NCBI RefSeq assembly: GCF_004348535.1
Contig: NZ_SMJX01000004.1
Coordinates: 1-64,000 of the forward strand
Direction: 5' to 3'
DNA: 64,000 bases
Source of the DNA: Actinomadura sp. KC216
GTDB taxonomy: Bacteria > Actinomycetota > Actinomycetes > Streptosporangiales > Streptosporangiaceae
Position 1 is the first letter of the stretch. Every line of letters starts with the position of its first letter. The notes under the pieces were generated by a model. That model searched no databases. It was not told where the DNA came from and saw only the letters and a list, made by a program, of their open reading frames with translations. A program made the position numbers and the translations under genes. Shown one piece after another: positions 16,672-24,003 of this stretch.

Positions 16672-17616
16672 GTGCTGCGGTTGCTGTGCGTGCGACTCCT
16701 GGCGATGATCCCGTTGCTGGTCATCGTCAGCTTCCTGATCTACAGCCTGATCGCGCTGGTGCCGGGCGGTCCGGAGGTGGCGCTGGCCGGGAGCAACCCG
16801 ACGCCCGAGCGGATCCAGGCGATCCGCGAGGAGCTCGGCCTGGACGAGCCGTTCCTGATCCAGTACTGGAACTGGCTGACGGACGTCCTGCACGGCGACC
16901 TCGGCAACTCGTTCGTCGACGACCAGAGCGTCTGGTCGGCGGTCGCCGCCGGGTTCCCGGTGACGCTGTCGCTGGTCGTCATGACGCTGCTCATCGCGGC
17001 CGCGGCGGGGCTGGCGCTCGGCCTGGCCGCGGGCCTGCGCCCCGGCAGCTGGATCGACCGGCTCTCGACCGTCACCGCCAGCGCGTTCATGGCGCTGCCG
17101 TACTTCTGGGTCGGCATGATGCTCGTGCTGGTCTTCGCGATCCAGATGCGGGCGCTTCCGGCCGTCGGCTACGTGCCGTTCGCCGAGAGCCCGCTGGACT
17201 GGTTCAGCCATCTGCTGCTCCCGGCCGTCTCGCTCGCGACCGTCCCGACCGCGGTCGTCGCCCGGCAGACCCGCGCGGCCGTGACCTCGGTGATGCAGGA
17301 GGACTACATCCGGACGGCCAAGGCCAAGGGCCTTCATCCGCGGCGGGTGGCGGTCAAGCACGTGATGAAGAACGCCGCCGTTCCCGTGGTCACGGCGTTC
17401 GGCGTCGAGGCGAACCGGCTGATCGGGGCGACCGTCGTCATCGAGCAGCTGTTCGCGCTGCCCGGGGTCGGGAAGCTCGCGTACTTCTCGGTGTTCTCCC
17501 GGGACTTCCCGATGGTGCAGGGCATCCTGCTGATCACCGCCGTGCTGATCATGCTGGTCAACCTCGCGGTCGACCTGTCGTACGGCTACTTCAATCCGAA
17601 GGTCAAAGTGTCATGA
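16672..17616 (+). CDS. ABC importer permease, DppB type
   Basis: 314 residues with about six membrane segments. The first reads LLCVRLLAMIPLLVIVSFLI, and the EAA-loop region is RTAKAKGLHPRRVAVKHVMKN, which contacts the ATPase. It starts at GTG 16672, preceded by GGAGG, and its stop overlaps the next permease start by 4 bases (ATGA). It forms the membrane pore together with the DppC-type permease. Part of the five-gene importer that precedes the GntR-controlled catabolic genes. Confidence 0.9.
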   Translation: MLRLLCVRLLAMIPLLVIVSFLIYSLIALVPGGPEVALAGSNPTPERIQAIREELGLDEPFLIQYWNWLTDVLHGDLGNSFVDDQSVWSAVAAGFPVTLSLVVMTLLIAAAAGLALGLAAGLRPGSWIDRLSTVTASAFMALPYFWVGMMLVLVFAIQMRALPAVGYVPFAESPLDWFSHLLLPAVSLATVPTAVVARQTRAAVTSVMQEDYIRTAKAKGLHPRRVAVKHVMKNAAVPVVTAFGVEANRLIGATVVIEQLFALPGVGKLAYFSVFSRDFPMVQGILLITAVLIMLVNLAVDLSYGYFNPKVKVS

Positions 17617-18557
17617 CCCAAAGTGACAGCGTCGACCTCCGCAAGACGGCCACCGAATCGGCCACCGCACCGGCCACCGTGCCGGTCGAGGACGGCGCCG
17701 ACCTCGTCGGGCACGTCTCCCGCGGGCGCGCCACCCTGCGCCGGTTCCGCGCCAACAAGTCGGCCGTCATCGGCGCCGGGCTGCTGCTCCTGATCATCGT
17801 CGTGACCGCGGCGGCCCCGCTCATCGCCCCCTACGGGCAGGCGGAGGTCAACATCAGCGACCGGCTGTCCGGGCCGACCGGGGAACACTGGCTCGGCACC
17901 GACGCGCTGGGACGCGACACGCTGAGCCGCCTCATGTACGGCGGGCGCGTGTCGCTCGCGGCGGCCGGGCTCGCCGTCCTGATCGCGACGCTCATCGGCC
18001 TGCCGCTCGGGCTCATCGGCGGCTACTTCGGCGGGATCGTCGACTGGTTCCTGGACCGGGCCGCGGACGTGCTCATGTCGTTCCCCGCGATCGTCCTGAC
18101 CATCGCGATCATCGCGGCGGTCGGGCCGGGGCTCACCACCGCGATGGTGTCCCTGGGCATCGTGTACGCGCCGCGCATGTACCGCGTGGTCCGCGGCAGC
18201 ACGATCGAGGTCCGGCGCGAGGTCTACATCGAGGCGTCGACCAGCATCGGGACGCCGAGCCTGATGATCCTGCGGAGGCGGGTCCTGCCGAACATCCTGC
18301 CGGCGACGCTCGTGCAGCTGTCGTTCCTGCTCGCGTCCGCGCTGCTGGCCGAGGTGACCGTCAGCCTGCTGGGCCTCGGCGCGCTGCCGCCGACGGCGAG
18401 CTGGGGCAGCATGCTCGGGCAGGCGTTCCAGGAGATGCGCAGCCAGCCGTCGCTCGCCGTCTATCCCGGGATCGCGATCGCGATCGCGACGCTGTGCTTC
18501 AACCTTGTCGGCGACGGCCTCCGCGACGCCTTCGGCCGCGAGACGAGGAAGGCCTGA
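17613..18557 (+). CDS. ABC importer permease, DppC type
   Basis: 314 residues. The N-terminal 45 residues are cytosolic and Thr/Ala-rich, then comes the OppC N-terminal helix (LRRFRANKSAVIGAGLLLLI) and the GTDALGRDTLSRLMYGGRVS signature of DppC-like permeases; the EAA loop is IEASTSIGTPSLMILRRRVL. ATG 17613 is fixed by overlap with the DppB-type stop. Pairs with the upstream permease. Its own stop overlaps an ATG that opens the GC-rich junction element before the first ATPase. Confidence 0.9.
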   Translation: MTQSDSVDLRKTATESATAPATVPVEDGADLVGHVSRGRATLRRFRANKSAVIGAGLLLLIIVVTAAAPLIAPYGQAEVNISDRLSGPTGEHWLGTDALGRDTLSRLMYGGRVSLAAAGLAVLIATLIGLPLGLIGGYFGGIVDWFLDRAADVLMSFPAIVLTIAIIAAVGPGLTTAMVSLGIVYAPRMYRVVRGSTIEVRREVYIEASTSIGTPSLMILRRRVLPNILPATLVQLSFLLASALLAEVTVSLLGLGALPPTASWGSMLGQAFQEMRSQPSLAVYPGIAIAIATLCFNLVGDGLRDAFGRETRKA

Positions 18558-18631
18558 TGACCGGAGCGAAGCGAGGATCTTCGGGCCTTCCCCCTCGGGG
18601 GCCTGGGGGGCGTTCCCCAGAAAGGCAGGGC
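18557..18631 (+). repeat. GC-rich palindromic junction element before the first ATPase gene
   Basis: The block opens with ATGACCGGAGCGAAGCGAGG, in which the ATG overlaps the permease stop, continues through CCCCCTCGGGGG and CTGGGGGGCGTTCCCCAG (both self-complementary), and ends in AAAGGCAGGGC just before ATG 18632. It remains open in the ATPase frame (25 codons). Architecture and the GAGCGAAGCGA core match the element at 6996-7049. Confidence 0.6.
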
Positions 18632-19642
18632 ATGAGCATGGGGAAGAGCGAAGGCGACCGGCTGTTGCAGATCGAGGATCTGCACGTCGACTTCCTGACC
18701 GATCGCGGGTGGACGAACGTCGTCGCGGGCGTGTCCTTCGACGTCGGGCCAGGCGAGATCGTGGGCCTGGTCGGCGAGTCGGGGTCGGGCAAGAGCGTCA
18801 CGAGCCTGTCGGTGCTGCGGCTGCTCCCGGACGGGTACGCGCGCACCCCGTCCGGCCGGATCCTCTACCAGGGCCGCGACCTGATCGGCATGCCCGCGCG
18901 GGCGCTGCGCGACATCCGCGGCAACGAGATTTCGATGATCTTCCAGGAGCCGATGACGAGCCTGAACCCGGCGTTCACCATCGGCGACCAGATCGCCGAG
19001 GTGTACCGGCGGCACAAGGGCGGCTCGCGGCGCGCCGCGTTCGCCCGCGCGGCGGAGATGCTCGACCTCGTCGGGATCCCGGACGCGGGCAGCCGCGTCA
19101 AGGACTACCCGCACGAGTTCTCCGGCGGGATGCGGCAGCGGGCCATGATCGCGATGGCGCTGGCCTGCGAGCCGAAGCTGCTCATCGCGGACGAGCCCGC
19201 CACCGCCCTCGACGTGACCGTCCAGGCGCAGATCGTCGCGCTGCTCTCGCGGCTCCGCGACGAGACCGGCTGCGGCATCCTCTTCATCACCCACGACCTC
19301 GGGCTCGTCGTCGAGCTGGCCGACCGGGTCGTCGTGATGTACGCGGGCGAGGTGGTGGAGACCGCGGACGCGCTCGACCTCTACAACGCGCCGAAGCATC
19401 CGTACACGGCGGGGCTGCTGAGCGCCATGCCGCATCTCGGGGTTCGCGGGAAGGAGCTGCCGACGATCCCCGGCCGCACCCCCGAGCCGTGGCGGATGCC
19501 GGAGGGCTGCAGGTTCAGCCCCAGGTGCGGGTACACGAGCGACGAATGCGTGGCCGCGCCGCCCGCGCTCCGGATCGTCGAGGCAGGCCGCAGCGCCCGC
19601 TGCTGCCGAACCGAGCAGTTGCGTTTGGTGGGTTCCCCATGA
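18632..19642 (+). CDS. ABC importer ATPase, DppD type
   Basis: 336 residues. Walker A GESGSGKS at about residue 50, signature motif [15 protein letters not shown], Walker [10 protein letters not shown] and the switch His in FITHDLG are all present. The C-terminal oligopeptide/dipeptide-transporter domain contains [10 protein letters not shown] and DECVAAPP, with the cysteines that bind an iron-sulfur cluster in some homologues. I use ATG 18632 (MSMGKSEGD); an in-frame ATG at 18557 would add 25 Gly/Arg/Pro residues encoded by the junction element. The stop overlaps the next ATPase start. Confidence 0.9.
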   Translation: MSMGKSEGDRLLQIEDLHVDFLTDRGWTNVVAGVSFDVGPGEIVGLVGESGSGKSVTSLSVLRLLPDGYARTPSGRILYQGRDLIGMPARALRDIRGNEISMIFQEPMTSLNPAFTIGDQIAEVYRRHKGGSRRAAFARAAEMLDLVGIPDAGSRVKDYPHEFSGGMRQRAMIAMALACEPKLLIADEPATALDVTVQAQIVALLSRLRDETGCGILFITHDLGLVVELADRVVVMYAGEVVETADALDLYNAPKHPYTAGLLSAMPHLGVRGKELPTIPGRTPEPWRMPEGCRFSPRCGYTSDECVAAPPALRIVEAGRSARCCRTEQLRLVGSP

Positions 19643-20760
19643 GCATCAAGAAGGTCAGTGCGGACGCGCCGGGGACGACCTCTGAGCCGGGGGTCGAGTC
19701 CGAGCCGGTGACGGCGTCCGAGCCGGGTTCCGCGTCCGCGGGCGGGCCGCTTGTGGACGTCCGCGACGTCAGCGTCGTGTTCCGGAAGAAGCGGACGCTG
19801 GCGGCGGCGCGGCAGGTGCGCGCGGTCAACGACGTCACCTTCCACATCGACCAGGGCGAGACGTTCGGGCTGGTCGGCGAGTCGGGGTCGGGGAAGTCGA
19901 CGACCGGGCGGGCGCTGCTGAAGCTGGTGCCGACGGTGAGCGGGTCCATCAGGGTGGCCGGGCATGACGTCACGTCCCTGCGCGGCAGTGCCCTGCGCAA
20001 GGCGCGGCGCAGCATGCAGATGGTGTTCCAGGACCCGTACTCGTCGCTGGACCCGTCGTCCACGGTGGCGGCGAGCATCGCCGAGCCGCTCGTCGTCCAC
20101 GAGAAGCTGTCGGCGAAGGCGGCGCGCAGCCGGGTGCACGAGCTGATCGAGATGGTCGGGCTCCGCGCGAGCTACGCCGACCGGTACCCGTACGAGTTCT
20201 CGGGCGGGCAGCGGCAGCGGCTCGCGATCGCGCGGGCGATCGCGCTGAACCCGCGGTTCGTCGTCTGCGACGAGGCCGTGTCCGCGCTGGACGTCTCCAC
20301 CCAGAACCAGGTCATCAACCTGCTGGAGAGGCTGCGGTCGGAGTTCAAGCTGACGTACCTTTTCATCGCGCACGACCTGGCGATCGTCCGGCACATCTCG
20401 CACCGGGTCGGGGTCATGTACCTCGGCCGGATCGTGGAGACCGGCCCGGCGGAGCGGGTCTACGGCGCGCCGGCGCATCCGTACACCCAGGCGCTGCTGT
20501 CGGCGATCCCCGACCCGCGCCGGGAGTCGGAGCGGATCGTCCTGGAGGGGGATCTCCCGGACCCGGCGAAGCCGCCGGTGGGGTGCCCGTTCCAGACGCG
20601 GTGCAGGTTCGTCATGGACGTCTGCAGGCAGCGGATGCCCGAGCACACCGCGGTCGAGGGCGGCGGGGAGGTCGCGTGCCATCTGCAGACGAGCGGCCCC
20701 ACGCTGGCGGGCTCGCCGCTGCACGATCTCGCGCCGACCCGTGTCGCGGCGGCGCCATGA
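19639..20760 (+). CDS. ABC importer ATPase, DppF type
   Basis: 373 residues. About 35 N-terminal residues are low complexity (repeated SEPG/SEPV units). The ATPase core has Walker [12 protein letters not shown], the FSGGQRQRLAIARAI signature, VVCDEAVSALD and the HDLAIVRH switch, and the C-terminal extension has GCPFQTRCRF and VCRQRMPE cysteines. ATG 19639 overlaps the previous stop by 4 bases. Last gene of the importer operon; a 112-bp gap with the shared operator motif separates it from gntR. Confidence 0.9.
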   Translation: MSIKKVSADAPGTTSEPGVESEPVTASEPGSASAGGPLVDVRDVSVVFRKKRTLAAARQVRAVNDVTFHIDQGETFGLVGESGSGKSTTGRALLKLVPTVSGSIRVAGHDVTSLRGSALRKARRSMQMVFQDPYSSLDPSSTVAASIAEPLVVHEKLSAKAARSRVHELIEMVGLRASYADRYPYEFSGGQRQRLAIARAIALNPRFVVCDEAVSALDVSTQNQVINLLERLRSEFKLTYLFIAHDLAIVRHISHRVGVMYLGRIVETGPAERVYGAPAHPYTQALLSAIPDPRRESERIVLEGDLPDPAKPPVGCPFQTRCRFVMDVCRQRMPEHTAVEGGGEVACHLQTSGPTLAGSPLHDLAPTRVAAAP

Positions 20761-20811
20761 GCGTGTCGCGGTGGTGCCATGAGGGTGCCTTGCCCCGTGA
20801 CCTGACCCACA

Positions 20812-20858
20812 TTGACCGACATATACTGGCAGACGTAATCTGTAGTACGTCAGACAAA
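20812..20858 (+). promoter_or_regulatory. gntR promoter with the second copy of the two-part operator motif
   Basis: TTGACC (20812-20817) and TAATCT (20836-20841), 18 bp apart, form a plausible promoter. CAGACGTA (20830-20837) and TCAGACAAA (20850-20858) repeat the motif found at 14766-14794 with the same 12-bp gap. Inside it GACGTA and TACGTC form an inverted repeat (20832-20851). The overlap with the -10 box fits autorepression by the GntR protein encoded 14 bp downstream. Confidence 0.65.
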
Positions 20859-20872
20859 AGTGAAGGACTGCC

Positions 20873-21550
20873 GTGACCGACCCGAAGCTCGACCTGACGA
20901 TCGACCGCCCCGCCGAATCCGTCCCGGAGATGGTCGTGCGGCGTATTCGCGACGCGATCGCCGCGGGCCTGCTCCCGCCCGGTCGTCAGCTCACCGAGCG
21001 CGAACTCGTCGAACTGACCGGCGTGAGCCGGACGTCCGTGCGGGAGGCCATGCGGCACCTGCAGACCCTGGGGCTCGTGGAGCCGTCGCCGAGCCGCGGC
21101 GTCCGCGTGGCGAGGCTCGGCAGCGACGAGGTACGGGAGATCTACGAGGTCCGCGACGCGCTGGAGCCCGCCGCGGCGGAGCTGTTCGTCCTGCGCGCGA
21201 CCGACGAGGAGGTCGCCGCGCTCGTGGAGAAGGTCCAGCCGCGCGACTCCGGCGACAAGCGGCTCCAGGCCATATACGAGTTCGACGAACTGCTCCTCGC
21301 GGGCGCCCGCAACTCGCTGCTGAAGTCGATGCTGGAGCCCCTGCACACGCGCATCCACGCGCTGCGCAGCCTTTCGGTGACCATTCCCGGCCGGCATGAG
21401 GCGTCCGCGCGGGAATACCTCGAACTCGCCGAGGCGATCGCCGCCCGCTCGCCCGAGCGCGCGGCCGAGGCGGCGCACCGCCATGTCCGGGCGGCCGCGA
21501 AGGCGGCCCTTGAAGCTGTGGAAATCCTCGAGAAGAAGCACCCGAAGTAA
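20873..21550 (+). CDS. GntR-family regulator, FadR (FCD) subfamily
   Basis: 225 residues from a GTG start with AAGGA 6 bases upstream. The winged helix is at about residues 18-85 (RIRDAIAAGLLPPGRQLTER, ELTGVSRTSVREAMRHLQTL), and the FCD helical effector domain follows, with the metal-type ligands partly visible (DEVREIYEVRDALEP, EFDELLLAGARN, HRHVRAAAKAALE). FCD regulators typically sense carboxylic acids or acyl-CoAs. Located between the importer genes and the catabolic genes, with the same operator motif upstream of both transcription units, it is the probable master switch of the 14.8-34.0 kb system. Confidence 0.88.
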   Translation: MTDPKLDLTIDRPAESVPEMVVRRIRDAIAAGLLPPGRQLTERELVELTGVSRTSVREAMRHLQTLGLVEPSPSRGVRVARLGSDEVREIYEVRDALEPAAAELFVLRATDEEVAALVEKVQPRDSGDKRLQAIYEFDELLLAGARNSLLKSMLEPLHTRIHALRSLSVTIPGRHEASAREYLELAEAIAARSPERAAEAAHRHVRAAAKAALEAVEILEKKHPK

Positions 21551-21610
21551 AAGCACAACTCCGGTGGCCGCCCAGGGCCACGTCGGCACGAGTACGAGGG
21601 TGATATCGCC

Positions 21611-22741
21611 ATGGCCATGAAGGATGTGGCAATCGTCGGCGTCGGTTCGTCGGACTTCCGGCGGCTTTACGCGGACAAGAGCCAGCCCAACGATGTGTAC
21701 CAACTCGCCGCAGAGGCGTTCAGGGACGCCCTGGACGACTGCGGCGCCACTCAACAGGACATCGACGGACTCCTCTGCATCAACATCAAGTACGGCCAGT
21801 TCGGAGAGACGGCCGGGGTCACCGGGCCGGGGTTCGTCCACGACCTGGAAGGCACCGGACGGATGGCCGGCGTCGCCCTGCAGGAGGCATGCGCCCTCGT
21901 CCGCTCGGGAATGGCGGACATGGTCGCCTGCGTGTACGCGACGAACGGCAGGACGGCGGGCACGAAATACGGCGGCGGGGACGCCGATCCGGCGGGCGCC
22001 TACGACGCCATGTACGGAATGACGTCCACGGGCGCCTACGTGTCGATGATGTACCAGCGGTACCGCGCCATGTACGGGGCACCGGACGACGCGCTGGCCC
22101 CGCTCGCCATCAACAATCGCGCGAACGGCGCCCGCAACCCGATCGCGGTGTTCCAGAAGGAGATCGACCGCGACGAGTACCTCTCGTCGCGGTACATCGC
22201 CGAGCCGCTGCGCAAGCTGGACTACTGCATCATCAACGACGGCGCCGTTGTGTTCATCGTGACGTCCGCCGACCGGGCCCGCGACATGCGGAAGAAACCC
22301 GTCCTGGTGGCGGGCACGGCCGGCCGCGCCGAGCTGAGCCGCAGCTACATCAGCCCCGACTTCTACTTCGAGACGAGCGCGGCCGTGGCCGACCGGCTCT
22401 ACCGGGAGACGGGAATCGGCCCGGACCAGATCGACTGCATGCAGGTGTACGACAACTTCCTCCCGACCATTCTCTTCACGCTGGAGGGTTTCGGTCACGC
22501 GCCTCGCGGCGGGTCCTGGGAATGGATCCGCGACGGATGGATCGAGCTCGGCGGGAAACGCCCGATGAACACCTCGGGCGGCCATACGAGCGAGAGCTAC
22601 ATGCAGGGCTTCGCGTTCCATGTGGAAGCGGTACGGCAACTGCGCGGCGAAGCCGGTGACCGGCAGGTCGAGAACTGCAGGACCGTGCAGTACATGTGCG
22701 TCTCGCCCATCGTGACATCGCACATCTTCGTGGCCGACTAG
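21611..22741 (+). CDS. Thiolase-fold protein, Ltp2-like candidate aldolase (pair 1)
   Basis: 376 residues of the SCP-x/lipid-transfer branch of the thiolase superfamily. The usual nucleophilic Cys position is occupied by E80 in HDLEGTGRMAG, and the SCP-x motif LHDCF is replaced by VYDNF (Y280). The C-terminal substrate-site region reads NTSGGHTSESYMQGF. Cys loss and His-to-Tyr change are features I know from Ltp2, the steroid side-chain aldolase that works in complex with a DUF35 protein; a DUF35 gene follows after 14 bp. I therefore infer retro-aldol or related C-C chemistry on a 3-hydroxyacyl-CoA rather than thiolysis. An alternative is acyl transfer as in PhlC. Confidence 0.75.
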   Translation: MAMKDVAIVGVGSSDFRRLYADKSQPNDVYQLAAEAFRDALDDCGATQQDIDGLLCINIKYGQFGETAGVTGPGFVHDLEGTGRMAGVALQEACALVRSGMADMVACVYATNGRTAGTKYGGGDADPAGAYDAMYGMTSTGAYVSMMYQRYRAMYGAPDDALAPLAINNRANGARNPIAVFQKEIDRDEYLSSRYIAEPLRKLDYCIINDGAVVFIVTSADRARDMRKKPVLVAGTAGRAELSRSYISPDFYFETSAAVADRLYRETGIGPDQIDCMQVYDNFLPTILFTLEGFGHAPRGGSWEWIRDGWIELGGKRPMNTSGGHTSESYMQGFAFHVEAVRQLRGEAGDRQVENCRTVQYMCVSPIVTSHIFVAD

Positions 22742-22755
22742 AAGGGGGCAAGCCG

Positions 22756-23184
22756 ATGGACGTCGCGGCCTACGCGAAACTCTTGCCGGACATCACCCCG
22801 CGCAACAAGCCGTTCTGGGACGGCTGCGAAGCCGGCGAGCTCCGCCTCCAGAAATGCGCGGACTGCGGGCGGCACCGCTTCCCGGACGCCCCCGTGTGCC
22901 CCGAGTGCCTTTCCAGCTCGGCCACCTGGGAGGCCGTCAGCGGAGCCGGAACCATCTGGTCGTGGTGCACGATGCACCAGAAATATTTCGCCGCGTTCGC
23001 CGATGAGGTCCCTTACCGGCTTGTTTATGTGCGGCTGGCCGAGGGTCCGCTCGTGATCAGCGTACTGGCCGACGAACCGACCGAAGAACTGCGCCTCGAC
23101 CAGCCGGTTCACGCGGTGTTCCGGCCGAGTCCCGGCGGGCGGGTCATTCCACAGTTCAGCACCGGCGTTGCCGCAGGGAAGTGA
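22756..23184 (+). CDS. DUF35 Zn-ribbon/OB-fold partner protein (pair 1)
   Basis: 142 residues. An N-terminal helix is followed by a rubredoxin-like zinc ribbon with C-x2-C pairs (KCADCGRHRFPDAPVCPEC) at about residues 35-53 and an OB-fold (VSGAGTIWSWCTMHQKYFA to the end). DUF35 proteins hold acyl-CoA substrates for thiolase-fold partners, as ChsH2 does for Ltp2 and PhlB for PhlC. ATG 22756 gives the expected family start; RBS GAAGGGGG precedes it. Encoded 14 bp downstream of thiolase-fold protein 1, so the two probably form one complex. Confidence 0.85.
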   Translation: MDVAAYAKLLPDITPRNKPFWDGCEAGELRLQKCADCGRHRFPDAPVCPECLSSSATWEAVSGAGTIWSWCTMHQKYFAAFADEVPYRLVYVRLAEGPLVISVLADEPTEELRLDQPVHAVFRPSPGGRVIPQFSTGVAAGK

Positions 23185-23196
23185 GGTTGAACTCCC

Positions 23197-24003
23197 ATGG
23201 ATTCGATCGCTGACCACGACCTCGTCCGGTACGAGGACCTGTCCGACGGCGTCGCGCGCATCACGCTGAACCGTCCCGAGAAACGCAACGCGATGAGCCG
23301 GGCCGCGCGCGCGGCACTGCTGGACGTCCTGGACCGCTGCGACGGCGAGGCCAAGGTGATCATCCTCACCGGAGCCGGGCCGGCCTTCTGCGCGGGCGTC
23401 GACCTCAAGGAGTCCGCCGAGGAGGACATCGACGCCGACCGCCGCGGCGCGGGGCGGCGCACGAGCTGGCTCACCGTCCAGGAGCGCATCCGGCAGCACT
23501 CGGCGATCGTCATCGCCGCCGTCAACGGGTACGCGCTCGGCGGCGGGCTCACCCTCATCAACTCGAGCGATCTCGCCGTCGCCGCCGACGACGCGCCGAT
23601 CGGGATGCCCGAGGTCGGCTTCGGCCTGTATCCCGGGCTCGCGGGCCCGTCCACGCAGCTCAGGCTCGGGGCGAAGCGCGCGGCCTGGATGGTGTTGACC
23701 GCCGACCGGATCACCGGCGCGACGGCGGCGGAATGGGGCCTGGTGAACGCCGCCGTCCCGGCCGCCGAGCTCCAGTCCGCCGCGCTCGACCTCGCGCGGC
23801 GCGTCGCCCGGCACAACGCGGTGACGCTGACGTGGGCGAAGCGCGCCCTCCACGAGATCCCCATGTACATCTCGGACTGGACGAAGGCCCTCGAGTACGG
23901 TGAGGACGTCCGGCACCAGATCACGGCACGCTCGGACGTGCTCGACGACCGCCATGCGACGCACCGGATGGCGGTCGGCCGGACCGGCGACGGCGCGCGA
24001 TGA
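23197..24003 (+). CDS. Enoyl-CoA hydratase/isomerase family protein
   Basis: 268 residues of the crotonase fold. The oxyanion-hole segments are GAGPAFCAGVDLKES (about residues 62-76) and NGYALGGGLTLINS (about 109-122), and the second catalytic region is GMPEVGFGLYPGLAGPSTQL; this loop holds one acidic residue (E in MPEVGFG). It probably hydrates an alpha,beta-unsaturated acyl-CoA to the 3-hydroxyacyl-CoA, which would be the substrate of an adjacent aldolase-like thiolase. The stop overlaps the CoA-transferase start (ATGA). Confidence 0.88.
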   Translation: MDSIADHDLVRYEDLSDGVARITLNRPEKRNAMSRAARAALLDVLDRCDGEAKVIILTGAGPAFCAGVDLKESAEEDIDADRRGAGRRTSWLTVQERIRQHSAIVIAAVNGYALGGGLTLINSSDLAVAADDAPIGMPEVGFGLYPGLAGPSTQLRLGAKRAAWMVLTADRITGATAAEWGLVNAAVPAAELQSAALDLARRVARHNAVTLTWAKRALHEIPMYISDWTKALEYGEDVRHQITARSDVLDDRHATHRMAVGRTGDGAR

